From positions 8,900,540-8,964,539 of the forward strand of contig NC_084831.1 of assembly GCF_033115175.1 (NCBI RefSeq): a stretch of 64,000 nucleotides of DNA, read 5' to 3'. The position numbers and the translations under genes were made by a program. This document shows, one piece after another, positions 41,537-53,739 of the stretch. This DNA is from Lepus europaeus (lineage: Eukaryota; Chordata; Mammalia; Lagomorpha; Leporidae). The notes beneath the pieces were generated by a model. The model searched no databases. It was not told the DNA's origin and worked only from the letters and a program-made list of their open reading frames with translations. Position 1 is the first letter of the stretch, and each line of letters starts with the position of its first letter.

Positions 41537-41877
41537 GGCCGGCGCCGCGGCTCACTAGGCTAATCCTCCGCCTTGCGGCACCTGCACACCGGGTTCTAGT
41601 CCCGGTCGGGGCACCGATCCTGTCTCGGTTGCCCCTCTTCCAGGCCAGCTCTCTGCTGTGGCCAGGGAGTGCAGTGGAGGATGGCCCAAGTTCTTGGGCC
41701 CTGCACCCCATGGGAGACCAGGAGAAGCACCTGGCTCCTGCCATCGGATCAGCGCAGTGCGCCGGCCGCAGCGCGCCTACCGCGGCGGCCATTGGAGGGT
41801 GAACCAATGACAAAAAAAAGGAAGACCTTTCTCTGTCTCTCTTTCACTGTCCACTCTGCCTGTCAAAAAAAAAAAAA
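41537..41877 (+). mobile_element. Young CSINE, + orientation, perfect TSD
   Basis: GGCCGGCGCCGCGGCTCACT, AGGCTAATCC, GGTTCTAGTCCCGGTCGGGG, TGTCAAAAA. AGTGTTTGACTT at 41525-41536 and 41878-41889. It is antisense to LRRC38. Confidence 0.94.
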
Positions 41878-42029
41878 AGTGTTTGACTTAAGGACGAGTG
41901 TCCCACCCTCCCGTCTAGAAAAAGAACCACAGCGGAGCGGGCGCTAAGAGCTGTATGACAGCAGCTGTGGACACAGCATGGGCCAGGCGCTGTGTCAGCA
42001 CTTGACACAGATGCACACACGGAGGCCTA

Positions 42030-42175
42030 CAGCAACTCCCTGGGGCAGGCCCCTAGAGTGTCCCAGTGCAGCAGGTGGAGGACTGGGCTCAGAGAGGTGA
42101 AGCAACCTGCCCAAAGCTGCAGAGTGCACACGTGGCCAAGCCAGCAGGGTGGCTCCAGAGACCTCGCCAGTGGCC
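42030..42175 (-). mobile_element. MIR, - orientation
   Basis: CTGGGCTCAGAGAGGTGAAG, CAACCTGCCCAAAGCTGCAG, CACGTGGCCAAGCCAGCAGG. Conserved MIR core order. Confidence 0.65.
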
Positions 42176-42359
42176 GCTGAGTCCCTGAATGGAAGAGAGT
42201 GGGGGAAAACTGTTGGGGTGCAGGGGATAGGATGCAGCCCAGCACTGCCTTCACATGGGAGGGACAGAAGCTACCAGTCACCTGGCTCCTAGGGCACTGG
42301 TTGCAACAACCTAGAGATGCCTCCTGCAGGCTGTTCCCTAACCTGTGAGCTAATTTTCT

Positions 42360-42369
42360 GGGGGGGGGG
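42360..42369 (+). repeat. Run of about 10 G
   Basis: A pure G homopolymer in unique sequence. Confidence 0.75.
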
Positions 42370-42479
42370 ACCCCATCTGGCACCAAGTGAAGTGGGGGGT
42401 GGCTCTCAACACTATACCCTCTGATTGCTTATGTGAGCCCCAACGGAGGGTTGCCTGAAACGTGAGCAACTGAGCACTG

Positions 42480-42960
42480 TGTACACTTGTTTATGCACTC
42501 AACAAACACGCACTGAGTACTTCGCCTATGCCAAGGCATTGGTGATCAACAGAGCAAAGAGGGCCCCTGCCCACAGAGAGTGAGTCCCAGTGGGAGGAGA
42601 CAGACACCTGTTCATCTGTTCAACAAGTTCTCTTTGAGTGTTTACTATGTAGTGGACTCCGGGGACACAGCTCTCACACAGCACAGCAGGTGCTTTTATA
42701 TCAGGAAATACTCAAAACGTGTCACGAAAGCTACGGGCGGAAAGATGATGAGTGTCCGGGGGTGGTGTCATCACTAAGCTCTAAAGGCCACGGGAGAACT
42801 TCCCGGGCAGACAAGAAGGTGGGCATTTGGGGAGCACTGTGTGGCCAAGGAGCAGCAGCGGGGGCAACAAGAAGGACTCAGCATGACAAAGGCAGGGCCC
42901 GGCCGCGAGGAAGCCCCTGGTGGTGACGGCCAAGGCCCCGGGGCACACTCTAGGAACACA
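42480..42960 (-). mobile_element. L2, - orientation (two 3'-end-like parts)
   Basis: TTTATGCACTCAACAAACAC, then a second similar start TCATCTGTTCAACAAGTTCT with GAGTGTTTACTATGTAGTGG, then AAAGGCCACGGGAGAACTTC. The two starts suggest two L2 fragments, or an internal duplication. Confidence 0.6.
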
Positions 42961-43429
42961 GCCCCAGCCCCACCACCCGCCTCGCTGGACACGAAGCAAA
43001 GAGGCAGGCAGAGGAAGGCAGGCACTCAGCCCTGCGATACAGAGTGCCTGGGGTCCGTGCTCAGCCCTCGCCCCCAGCCCCAGCTCCCAGTTTCATCCCC
43101 GGCAACCTTGTGGATACCTGAGGACTGAACAGGTGAATGGGAGTGCATGCTCGCTCTCTCCGCCTCTCCCATCAATAATTTTAAAAAATAAAAAACGCAC
43201 TTGTGTCGTGTTAAGCCCCTAGATTGTTTATTACTAAGCCCAGTCTCTCCCTCCTGAACCATGCGCAAACACAATGACTCCTGCTGCACCTAAGTGAATG
43301 CATGATGTCAGACGTCCGTTTCTGACCCAGGAAAAAAAGAAAAGGAAGCAGCAGTGGCTGCCAGTCCCACCCCACTCAGGATGGGCACACCCTGTTCTGA
43401 GCATTGCATGCAAGCTAACTGCTACTTCC
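42961..43429. other. LRRC38 intron, nothing recognised
   Basis: No exon or repeat could be supported, except a short A-rich stretch (about 43178-43197). Confidence 0.3.
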
Positions 43430-43590
43430 CGCGGCCACCTGCCGAGCCAGGTGCTGCTATGATGCCCATCTTCCAGCTGAGAAAACCCAAGCCCAGCAAA
43501 TCCACACAGCGCACCTTTGACAGCACAGCCTCGTGGTGGCGGAGCTAGGATTTGAACCCGCGCTTCTGGCTCTGGGGTCTGACACTTGCT
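43430..43590 (-). mobile_element. MIR, - orientation
   Basis: CATCTTCCAGCTGAGAAAAC, GGTGGCGGAGCTAGGATTTG, AACCCGCGCTTCTGGCTCTG. This is the most complete MIR in the window. Confidence 0.7.
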
Positions 43591-44015
43591 CTTTGGGTGC
43601 AAGGGGCCCCAAGCTCAGCCGTCTCCATGGTGGCTTACTTCTGGCTTCCCTTGCAACTCTGAGCGAGACCTGCACTTGCTCTCTGGGCCGGTGCTTCCCG
43701 GTGTCGAGAGCTGACCCTCAGTCCATTTCCAGCTCATCTGGGAGTCAGGGCGCCTTCTTCACACCTCGCTAATTAGCTGCCTTTCATGCGGCAAAGAGCA
43801 GCCTTTGCTTACTTTGCATCTTTCCTTCCCCGGCTCTGAAACAGAAGATGGAGGAACAGTGTCCCAGCTTCCTCCTTCCTTCTGGCCTGGCCCCTTTGAG
43901 GTGGTCTGCAGCCTACCCACCATGTTTTCCTCGCCATGGGAACTGTTGCTTAGCAATCAGGCCCCAGCTCCTTGCTGTCCCTGAATCTGAGCCTGCTTTA
44001 AAGACCCAAGGGGTG

Positions 44016-44341
44016 GGGGGCCGACACTGGCGTAGCAGGTAAAGCTGCTGCCTGCAGTGCCAGCACCCCATATGGGCGCCAGTTTGAGACCCGGCTGCTC
44101 CACTTCCCATCCAGCTCTCTGCTATGGCCTGGGAAAGCAGTGGAGGATGGCCCAAGTCCTTGGGCCCCTGTGCCTATGTGGGAGACCTGGAAGAAGCTCC
44201 TGGCTTTGGATTGGGGCAGCTTTGGCCGTTGCGGCCAATTGGGGAGTGAACCAGCAGATGGAAGATCTCTCTCTGCCTCTCCTTCTCTCTGTGTGTAACT
44301 GTGACTTTCAAGTAAACTAAATAAATCTTAAAAAAAAAAAA
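44016..44341 (+). mobile_element. CSINE, + orientation, perfect 16-base TSD
   Basis: GGGGCCGACACTGGCGTAGC, GTTTGAGACCCGGCTGCTC, TTTCAAGTAAACTAAATAAA. AAAGACCCAAGGGGTG at 44000-44015 and 44342-44357. Confidence 0.94.
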
Positions 44342-44429
44342 AAAGACCCAAGGGGTGAGCTGGACCCGAGGTCTGCAGGCCTCAACAGCTTACACTTGGC
44401 TACAGCTTTTGACTGTTCCGCTCTTTCTA

Positions 44430-44594
44430 AAAATGATGTTTATTTATTTCAAAGGCAGAGAGAGACGGGGTGGGGGGCAAGCACTTGGGCCATCTTCCAC
44501 TGCTTTCCCAGGTGCATTCGCAGGGAGCTGGATTGGAAGTGGAGCAGCCAGGACTCGAGCCAGAGGCTTAACCCCTGCACCACAGTGCTGGTCC
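44430..44594 (-). mobile_element. CSINE with internal deletions, - orientation
   Basis: TGTTTATTTATTTCAAAGG jumps from GAGAGAGACGGGG to CAAGCACTTGGGCCATC, and GGACTCGAGCCAG jumps to GAGGCTTAACC, so two internal segments are missing. Confidence 0.8.
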
Positions 44595-45285
44595 CAATCT
44601 CTTTCTTAAGAGGCCAAGCTTGCGGCTACTTCGGAGCCTGCTAAGTGGATGCGAACAAAGCCGGAGGGCTGTGAGGCAGCACGAAGCTGAGAGTCTTACG
44701 GACTCCGATTTCGTCCGTGGATAAGTGGACAAAATCAAGGCAGGTGCCTCCTTGCCCCATCCTACCTCGGGCAAAGATGTCACGAGAACACGTGATACGG
44801 GGCTGCGTGAAGCCAGGCAGCGTAGCGAAGCCGGGGATCACACACAACCTTCAAACTCCTCCCACAACGCCGTCTGGCCAGACGCTTCCTGGGAATCTGT
44901 CTTCCGTGAGCGGTGCCAACAAGAACAACCCCAGCATGGCCACACAGCCCAGGCCGCTCGCCCGCCCACCTCCCCCGGCTGCCGCAGCAAATCCAGTCAA
45001 TTCCGATTTCCCTGACGTTCTTTGTGCCTGGAGATTGGACCTGGCGCTTGTGCAAAGTGACAGTTTTGGAAGATGTCAGCTCACATTGCTGACTGAATGG
45101 ATGTTCGTAGCTCACAAAGGCAGAGAAATGAGATGAGATGGACAGAGAGAGTGGGTCAGGCAGGAGCATGGGGGACCGGCCAAAGGAGGGGGGCGTGGCC
45201 ACTGCAGGGACCTGAATAAGAGACCGATTGTGGAACTGAAGTTGGGGTCCCTGACTTTGGGGTTCCTTCTCTCCTGCAAGACCTT
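44595..45285. other. LRRC38 intron, nothing recognised
   Basis: Overlapping open frames on both strands (44717-45136 +, 44780-45202 -) have no recognisable domains. Confidence 0.3.
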
Positions 45286-45440
45286 ACTCGGGGTTTCTTA
45301 ACTTCGGCACAACTGATATTTGGAGCAGGGTGACTGTCCGATTTGGGGGGGGTGGTCCTGTGCTCCCTGAGATGTTTATCAGCCTCCCTGCCTTCTGCAC
45401 AGGGGATGCCGGCACCACCCCCGCTCACCGACCATCAATC
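45286..45440 (+). mobile_element. Old hAT-type MER-like element (tentative)
   Basis: TTTCTTAACTTCGGCACAAC, TGATATTTGGAGCAGGGTGA, CTGTGCTCCCTGAGATGTTT, ATCAGCCTCCCTGCC. This matches a common mammalian non-autonomous DNA-transposon pattern (CTCAACCTTGGCACTA ... ATTTGGGGC ... AGGATGTTTAGCAGC). Confidence 0.5.
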
Positions 45441-45867
45441 ACTTCTCCGGGCATTCCCAAAAGTCCCCTGGGCGGGAACCACGGCTCCCAACAGGAGTGC
45501 CTGCTAATCAGGTGGCTGCTACACTCATTTCCCCTCCCCAACATCGCTGTGTGGAAGCCCGCACTCCCGATGCGATGGACCGTGAGAAGTACGGGGGCTG
45601 CGTGAAGTTTTAAGGGTGGGGCTTCTTGGACAGTACTGGGGTTCCTATAGGAAGAGGCCAGAGACACCCGCCCCCTCTCTGCCTGCTGTGCAGGGGGACA
45701 GCAGGAAGGCAGAGCAAGCCAGGAAGGGAGCCCTCACCGGGACCAGCCACGCAGGCGCCCTGACTGCAGCTGAACTTGAACTTCAGAGCTGCAGAGGGAC
45801 ACACGTGCTGTGCAAGCCGCCTGACCTAAGGCAGGCTGAGCTGACTAAGACGGTAACCCTCAGGGAG

Positions 45868-46175
45868 GGCACTTGGTGGTATGGTTCAGACGCCACAGGG
45901 GACACAGGCACCTCATTGTCAGCCGCCTGGCTCTGGGTACTGGTCCTACTCTCAATTCCGGCTCCTAGCTAGTGTGCACCCTGGGAGGCAGCAGGTGATG
46001 GCCCAAGTACTTGGGTCCCTGCCACCCACATGGGGGACCCAGATGGAGTTCCAAGCTCCTGGTTTCAACCTGGTCCAGCCCTGGCTGTTGCCAGCAGCAG
46101 GGTGTGAACCACTGGATGAGAGCTTTCTCTGTCTCTTCACCTTGCAAATAAATCAAAACAAATAATATTTTAAAA
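45868..46175 (+). mobile_element. Old CSINE, + orientation
   Basis: CACCCTGGGAGGCAGCAGG, GGCCCAAGTACTTGGGTCC, ATGGGGGACCCAGATGG, CTTGCAAATAAATC. Diverged head. Confidence 0.75.
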
Positions 46176-46267
46176 GACAGCAACCTTCTAAGACAAGTCA
46201 ACTTTTAGTTACTAAGTAGACATTTAGTTATTAAATCTCTTCTTTTCATCCAGGCATTTACCAACCA

Positions 46268-46370
46268 GGAGGAAGAAGAGGAGAAGAGAGAGGGGAGGAG
46301 GAAGAGGAAGAGGAAGAGGAAGGAAAAAGCGAGCGAGGGTGAGAGGGGAGGGAGGAGAAGGCGGCATCCC
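46268..46370 (+). repeat. Polypurine (GGAAGA)n tract
   Basis: About 100 bases, nearly all A and G, with GGAAGA units in tandem near 46300-46320. Such mirror-like polypurine can form triplex (H-DNA). Confidence 0.8.
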
Positions 46371-46702
46371 TGGCCTCCAGCAGCTGAGGTCTGATGGTGG
46401 AGGCAGCAGGGCCTGGTGAAACTTGGAGACAGAGTGACAAGCAGCAGGGAAGGCGCCAGAGAAAGCTTGCGGGAGAGCCAAGAGGGACGAGCAGGAGGCT
46501 GTGGGGAACAGGGGCAGTGGAGGCGTCCGGAGCCCCCGGGACAGCCCCCTGCCACTTTCCGGGTCCCCGCTCTTCCCTGAGGCAGCTCTCCAGAGACCAA
46601 AATATCACACGGTGCCCGACAACACGCCCCGTGATCACTTGTAAACTTTTAAAACAGTAACGTTTATTTGAGAAATAAGATTAATGCATCTCAATTGTTT
46701 TT

Positions 46703-46738
46703 AATGAAAAACAAAAACAAAAACAAAAACAAAAAACA
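46703..46738 (+). repeat. (AAAAAC)n microsatellite
   Basis: Five to six AAAAAC units following an A-rich stretch. Confidence 0.8.
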
Positions 46739-46844
46739 AAGAATGGAGCTGGATGGCCAGCACTGGCCACAATACCACACATGTGCCAGAGGCTGCTCAC
46801 GGCTCCAAGAGCATCAGCCCCCGGGGCCCTCGCGTCCACCCACT

Positions 46845-46985
46845 GGGGGCCGCTATAATTGTCTCCACTTCACGATGAACAAACGGAGGCCCAGACTAGT
46901 CCAAGGATACACAGCAAGGAGGCATCCACGCTAGGACTCACCCAGACAATCTGGCTCTCCCAGGCTGTGAGACCCAAGGCTGTGC
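46845..46985 (-). mobile_element. MIR, - orientation
   Basis: ATTGTCTCCACTTCACGATG, AACAAACGGAGGCCCAGAC, TCCAAGGATACACAGCAAGG, GACAATCTGGCTCTCCCAGG. Confidence 0.6.
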
Positions 46986-47511
46986 CAGCTCAGTCGGCCC
47001 CTCAGGGCACGCGCCAGTTAGGCAGTGGAAGAAGTTCTAGAACATTCCAGCAATCCCCAGGCTGTATGCTACACAGACTGTGCCACATGGGGAGATGCCA
47101 GCCAGCCAGTGTTAGTACACTGCTGTCTGTGGCTGTGGCCAGGCCCAGCCCCACTGAGAGCCGCATGGTGATGATGGCGCGTGCATGGGGAAGGGGCCGA
47201 CTGAAAAGCTCACTGCCTGAGTTTGGAAAGCCTGCCTTGGACTGTTCAGATTTCCAACTTGTGCCTGCACCTGACTCCCGCCACCTGAGGAAGGAGCCTG
47301 TCTCGGTGAGGGTCATGAAGGAAACACAACCAGGAAGATGTGGGTTGAACATTGCTAATCCCCAAATGCGAGACTGGAAACCCAAGAATGCTCCAAAATC
47401 CAGAACTTTCTGAATACCCATAGGATGCTAAAACTGGAAACTCCCACACCTGACCTCACGTGGTCACATCAAAACGCAGAAGCACTCAAAATAGTGTGTA
47501 GTCACCTCCCA
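46986..47511. other. LRRC38 intron, nothing recognised
   Basis: No exon or repeat supported; the 184-residue open frame (46859-47413) starts in the MIR and has no domain. Confidence 0.3.
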
Positions 47512-47805
47512 GGGCTGGTGCTGTGGCACAGAGGTTCGCTGCTTGGGAAGCCAGCATCCTACGCCAGAGCGCCAGGTCGAGTCCTGGCTGCTCCTCTTCC
47601 CATCCAGCTTCCTGCTAATGGCACCTGGGAAGATGTTCCAAGGACTTGGGCCCCTGCCACCCCCGTGGGAGACCAGGATGGAGTTCAAAGCCTTGGTTAT
47701 TGCAACCATGTAGGGAGTGAACCGGAAGAGAGATCTCTCTTTCCCCTTTCTGTCTCTCCCTGTCTCTCTGCCACTCTGCTTTTTAAATAAATAAATCTTC
47801 AAAGC
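47512..47805 (+). mobile_element. CSINE, + orientation
   Basis: GGGCTGGTGCTGTGGCACAG, GTCGAGTCCTGGCTGCTCC, GTGGGAGACCAGGATGG, TTTTTAAATAAATAAATC. Confidence 0.85.
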
Positions 47806-48054
47806 CAGAATCACCACCAGGCTAGGTAACATCCAAGGTGTACGTGGAACACGAGTGAATTTCGTGCTGAGACCCGGGTCCCACCCCCGAGACACCTCGC
47901 TACGTCTGTGCACACATCCTAACTCTGAAAAACTCTGAAACCCAGAGCCTGCTGGGCTCCCCTGGACGACAAAGACCAGAAGTCAGCACCCTCCTGCCCA
48001 CACACCTTGTCCACCCTCCCTCTGCCTGCCCACATATAGACATACATGGAAGAT

Positions 48055-48353
48055 ATGTTGTATTTGTTGGAAAGAGAAGGAGGGAAGGCAAGAGAGATCG
48101 TCCACCTGCTGGCTCACTCCCAGATGGCTGCAATGGCCTAGATCGGGCCAGGCTGAAGCCAGGAGGCAGGAACTCTATCTGGGTCTCCCACGTAGGTGCA
48201 GGGGCCCAAGAACTCAGACCATCATTTGCTGTTTCCCAGACGCATTAGCAGGGAGCTAGATTGGAAGTGGAGCAGCTGGGACTTGAATGGGCGCTCCTAT
48301 ATGGATGCTGGCATTGCAAATGGTGGCTCGACCCACTGTGCCACAGTGCTGGC
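48055..48353 (-). mobile_element. Old CSINE, - orientation
   Basis: TTGTTGGAAAGAGAAGGAGG, CACCTGCTGGCTCACTCCC, GGCTGAAGCCAGGAGG, GCCACAGTGCTGGCCC. Confidence 0.8.
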
Positions 48354-48385
48354 CCTTTCCTGTATATTTTTGTAAATTAAATCTT

Positions 48386-48709
48386 TTTTAAAAGATTTAT
48401 TTATTTATTTGAAAGGCAGAGCTACAGAGAGGCAGAGGCAGAGAGAGAGAGAGAGGTCTTCTACCCACTGGTTCACTCCCCAAATGGCTGCAATGGCCAG
48501 AGCTGGGCTGATCTGAAGCCAGGAGCCAGGAGCTTCTTCTGCACTCCAACACAGGAGCAGGGGCCCAAGTGTTTGGGCCATCCTCTACTTGTTTCCCAGG
48601 CCATCAGCACCAGATTGGAAGTGCAGCTGCCGGGACTCGAACTGGTGCCCATATGGGATGCCAACACTGAAGGAGGTGGCTTTAGCAACTATGCCACAGT
48701 GCCGGCCCC
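48386..48709 (-). mobile_element. CSINE, - orientation, with 16-base TSD
   Basis: AAAGATTTATTTATTTATTT, CCCACTGGTTCACTCCCC, GCCACAGTGCCGGCCCC. Flanks TTGTAAATTAAATCTT (48370-48385) and TTGTAAATAAAATCTT (48710-48725) differ at one base. Confidence 0.92.
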
Positions 48710-48725
48710 TTGTAAATAAAATCTT

Positions 48726-49156
48726 ACTCACCCACTGGCTTCCATGTCATCTACGGCTGGTTTAGAGCTGCAACAGCAGAGCTGAGTAACTGTACCAGAT
48801 ATTGTGTAGCCCTCAGGCCTAAAATACTCAAGTTTGTCAACTCTTCCTACTCAACACACACTCAGGAAACCCCCTCTAGGAAGCCTGCCCAGAATGCTTC
48901 CCGGGCTCCTCCTCCCCCTGACTCATAGAGTTCTGCTTCCTGGTCCCCCAACACCTCCTCCAGTGAGGCTGACTCCTCCCCGGAGAACTCTGCCTCCCAG
49001 CTCAGGGCCTGCACATAGCAAGTGTTCATCACACACCCTGAGAAACACTGGAACGAGTTAGAACTCTCTGGGTGACAAGACCGAGGGGTCTTCCCAGTCG
49101 GGGGCTGTGGCCAGTAGTCTGTCGGTGAGGTCTAGTGTGTTAAAAAAGCCAATCAG
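48726..49156. other. LRRC38 intron, nothing recognised
   Basis: C-rich around 48880-48980; no feature supported. Confidence 0.3.
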
Positions 49157-49447
49157 GGGCTGGTGCTGTGGCATAGCAGGTAAAGCTGCTGCCTATGACA
49201 CCAGCATCCCGTATGGGCGCCAGTTCAAGTCCCGGCTGCTCCACTTCCCATTCAGCTCCCTGCTAATGTGCCTGGGAAAGCAGCAGAGGATGGTCCAGGT
49301 CCTTGGGCCCCAGCACCCATGTGGGAGACCCAGATGAAGCTCCTGGCTCCTGGCTTCGGGCTGGCCCAGCCCCCGTTGTTGCAGCCATCAGGGGAGTGAA
49401 CCAGCAGGTGGAAGGGTGGAAGATCCCCCCCCCACACACACACACAG

Positions 49448-49502
<55 letters not shown>

Positions 49503-49536
49503 AATTCTGCCCTTCAAATAAATACATACATCTTTA
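49157..49536 (+). mobile_element. CSINE with (CA)n(CT)n(GT)n expansion, + orientation
   Basis: GGGGCTGGTGCTGTGGCATA, GTTCAAGTCCCGGCTGCTCC, then a 70-base dinucleotide tract (CA, CT, GT in order, about 49432-49502) inside the CT-rich region, then CTTCAAATAAATACATAC. Confidence 0.9.
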
Positions 49537-52500
49537 AAATCGTCTTTCAAACCCTGGGTCTAGAGACATCAGCACAGAGGTTCTTCAAGGCAAAGATGCT
49601 GGGAGCTATGAATTTTCAAGTTTCTTTGCCTTCATCCCAGAGGCTCCTCCCAGACGGAGAAACCCTACTTACGGATTACGGACGATGTGTGAAGCCATAA
49701 CAGTAACGGTGGGTTATCCACAGAGAACCCAGTTCCCTCCCTGGGCTTAGAAATGAATGAATGCATGAATGAGAGATGCGAAGAGGATTCAGAAAATCAG
49801 TGTCAGCCTCTCTAAGATCAACCGGTTGTCTTCCTGCCCCTACCTGGCAGGCTGTCCTGGGGCTTCCCTCGGCAGCCAGAGTGAGTCTTCTGGACAAACT
49901 TCCATCCAATCACTCCTCTGCTCACGCCGCACCCCCACATTCCTGTCTCTCAAACCTCCCTCAGCCTCTCTCCTACAGGGACCCCTGCCCCTGGCCCTAG
50001 GGCAAACCCACCCTCAACCCAGGGTGAGCTCACCCCCAGATCCTGCAAAGGCCCTCCCAAGAAGGTCACCTTCATGCACCCAGGGGTTAGGAACCAGACA
50101 GGTCTTGTGGGGGGAGGCACTTTGAGCACTGCAGGTGTCACCTGCTGCCCCGTGGCTGCCAGACCCCTCCCAGGACGATCACTTCTCACCCACTGGGCAT
50201 GTCCGGGTGCAGCGCTGCACAAACCGCTCCTGGCCAAAGGGTCTGCACGTGACCCACACGCAGCCCGTGTCACCCTGTGCCACGGCACTCAAATTTCAGT
50301 GCCCCGAGCCCACTCAGTTCCGTAAGTGTGTCTTCAGTTCTGTGCATTGGCTGGCATCCCAGCACAGAGTTGGCTCCTGCTGTTTACACTCGGGAGGCCC
50401 CGCCGACAGACTGTAGGAAAACAGAGTCCAAGGAGAAGCCAGACCTGCCAGTCTCTGCCCCACAGTCCCAGGTCAGCTAACCCTGCCAGGGGCCTGCAGA
50501 CCCCGGGCGTGGTGGCAGGAGGCCCGTGGGAGGCAGTGGGGATGCAACACAGTTCCTCTCCTCTCCTGTGGGCAACCCTGCAGGCAGTCCCAACAGGCAG
50601 GGAGTTCACTACCAACCTTGTGCCTGGTAAGCGGCCACCTGCACCTGACCCCCAGCAAACCAAAGTGGCCCAGGCCGTGCGGCCACCTCCGCCTCTGCAG
50701 TGGGGCTCACCCTTGCACGGGGCAGCCTGCCCTGCCCTGGCCCGACAGCTTCCTCCCAGCAGCTGACACCTGAGCCGGTCAGGGCTGGAGCTGCCACCCT
50801 CCGGAAATAGACAGTGACGCAGCAGATGGTGGAGGGAGATTAATCTCGCCCGCCACTCCCAACCTCTCGCCAACAAACTAGCCTCAGCTGTAGCCTCCTT
50901 GGGGGCCCTCTGCTCTGCCCCCCACCCCCAGAACTGACCAATGAGGGCCAAGGCCAGGGTCTGAGAAACACTTTATGCCATGAAAAATGCACATTTGTTG
51001 TCCTAATTCTGCTGAGTTGGGCAAAGCCTGCACACACGCGGAGACAGGGAAACAGGCAGAGGGGGAGAGAAGAGCCCATAAATGCAAGGTTACTGGCACG
51101 TGGGCTGGGGCCGTCCGGGGTTGTTTCCAAGGCCCCGCGTGCTCTCTGCACGACCACACCGGGAGCATCTTCCACTCAACAAACATAGCCACGCCCCCGC
51201 TGTGTACAGCCCCGAATGTTCCACGGTGAGGCGAGCATGGCTCCTCACTCAAGCCCAGGAGGTCTCCAGCTTCTTCCCCACCAGAAACAAGGCTACGGCG
51301 AGCCTCCTCCCAGGTGCTCTCCCCCGGACTCCCTGAGATGCTCCCCGGGGGTGGGATTGCACTCCAAGTCCTTGCACTCGGGAACCGTGGGTTCCGCCAG
51401 GCTTTCCTCTCTGTCCATCTGACCAGCCACAAAAGGGAGCGCTGCTGACTTAGTCTGCCCGTCTCCCCTTGTGCCCAGAGCTGAGTCCTGTAGCGCGAGC
51501 CCATGGGCCCCGTGGATTGTGCCTCTGTCCACTGGCTGCCCAAGCCCCGGGGTGCCAGGTTGCAGGTCTTCCCAAGTACAGGCTTGGGGACAGAGGGATA
51601 CAGTGCAGCCCAGCCCACGGCTGTACGCCCCAGGGAAGGCCACTCTCCCGCCCACATCCTGGGGCGGGACCAATAAGGGAGGTGTTCCACGCACCCTGGG
51701 TGCTGGTCCCTCTGCCTGTGGCCACAGCTCCCTCCCTCTAATCCTTGCCTGCTTCTCCTTGCTGAGCTAAGGGGGCCTGACCTGGGCCAAGGAAAGACCC
51801 TTCCCTGCACCTGCCCAGCCGGCCTTGCAGCCCCCACATCCTGACCTCCTGGCGGCACAGAAGGGTGGCTCTGAGGGTGCTCATGACACCTTCAGGCTCT
51901 CTCTTATCCAACAACCGGGTCACCTGTCTGAGGTCAGCTGGAGTTTGGACTGGAACGGAGATGTCGCGACTCCCAGCTGGGACCCAGGCAGCAGGTTCTA
52001 GCTCAGGGCGCGGGCGCTGGGACCCTGTGTGTGCTACAGCCGCTGTTGCAAGCCCTTGGTGGCGTGCAGGGACAGGGCGCGAGGAGGCGGAGGGAAGGTG
52101 CTGGGTGCGTGCTCCCGCCCCTGCAGAGGCCAGGGGTGCAGACAAGCCGGCTCTAATTTCTTAGAGTGCTCATCTTCGTTCTCAACTGCGATTTTCATTA
52201 AAAGCTGGCTGCCGCACAGGGGACGATGCCAGTGACCCGCCCTGCCACACAGCACTCAGCTGATTAAGCGAGGAGCTGGTTTCTACGAAGAGGCAGGGTC
52301 AAGGGCTCATCCTGGCCTGCCCTGGCCCCCCACGGCGTGTTCTTGTAGAAGGGACAGTGCGTGGGTCCTACCTGGGGAGGGGCGCTCGTCTCCGTCCTGC
52401 CCTCCAGCCTGACTCCCAGCCCTAACCTCAGGACAGTGACCACGGCTGCACACCTGAGCGTGGAGAAGCCGCCGGCCCCAGGGTGACTTCTCCGTCCTGT

Positions 52501-53739
52501 GTCCCTTCTGGATGGAGGAGAGTTGAAAACGCGACTCTCAGGGAAGTTAGCTATGAGTTTCCGCTGTCTTTGTCATGGCCTCTGCCCCGACCACCACTGC
52601 CATTGCCGCTTCATCACCTCCCCCAGATCCACCACGCCTGCCATGCTCACCTCTCCCCCACGGGGCCAGGGCTCAGTCCACCACGTCCCCATGTCCATCT
52701 CCACCCTCACCTCCGTCCTCCATAGCAGACACTTGCCACAGGACGGACTCTGCACTGAGTGGATGCTAACGTGTGTCTACCGATTAGCACCGACCTGGTT
52801 GGAGAGAACCTTCTGGAAGGTGGCCCGTAAGCCTGCTGCCTCCCACAGCTCATCCGGGGGATCCAAAACTCCAACCCCATCCTGGCTGCATCCTTCCAGC
52901 ACCCAGAGGTCCCTGTTAATGTCTAACCGTGGGAGGCTGGCCAAGCCAGAAGGGCCAGGCTGCGTGTTGGGAGGAGGATGGGGTCCACCGTCTAGGTGAC
53001 CTACCAGCGGGCGGCGAGAGTTACCAAATCTCCCGCTGCCATCAGGGCCTCCGACAGGGGCTGCGCCTTCATCACCTCTCTCCTCTCTCAGTCTCTTTGT
53101 CAAGAACCCTTCAGGACAGCGCTTCTCAGCTGGGGGTGACTCCAGACTGGACGTCTCTGGCAGGTGAACACCTTTCCCTTCCTTTGCCTGCCTACTGGTA
53201 GTCACGAGTCTTCCAGAAAGAAGATCCTGGCTACAGACCTTGCATCTCCTGGTTCCGAGGGTGCCAGCACTGACAGTGTCCACGATGGGGCCACGAGGTG
53301 GCGCTGTTGAGCGGCGTGTGCAGGGCTGCGCACAGGCAGGGGCGTGGGGAGGAGAAACACCCTGTGCAGGTGGACAGGACCTGACCATCACCAGACCGGC
53401 AACTTTCACAGGTGGGCAACAGCAGTGGGGTGACTTCCCGTAGCAGAATAAAGACCCCCCCCCAACCCCAAGCCCCTCAGCATCTGTCAATAGCACAGGG
53501 GCTTTGCAGAGGTGGCTGAGCGAGCCGGGCGCCAGCTCTCCCCACGCGCAGCCCTGAGCCTCCAGCCAGCCCACACGGGTACACTGCGGTCGGTGGAAGC
53601 TTCCAGAACTGGCCCTGGGTGGCGGCGTTGCTTTGCTGCTGAGACGATGCTAGCAGCATCCACCACACATGGCACGGCTGCTCTGAGCTATGCCCCTGAC
53701 AGGGTCACGTCCCCGGCCCTCACAGTGGACGCTGGAACG
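49537..53739. other. LRRC38 intron, 4 kb without recognised SINEs
   Basis: GC-rich. Long - strand frames (50334-50951, 50884-51858 of 324 residues, 52777-53574) are open mainly because stop codons are rare in GC-rich DNA. None shows a known domain or a consistent exon structure. A C/A-rich stretch with many CCA triplets lies near 52580-52730. Confidence 0.4.

Noticed and set aside
50884-51858. 324-residue open frame on the - strand
   Set aside because: GC-rich DNA with few stops, no recognised family, no splice or conservation support, and located inside the LRRC38 intron.
52777-53574. 265-residue open frame on the - strand in the LRRC38 intron, considered as LRRC38 exon 1
   Set aside because: No signal peptide, no LRRNT cysteines and no LxxLxLxxN repeats. 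Other - strand frames up to 64 kb fail the same test.
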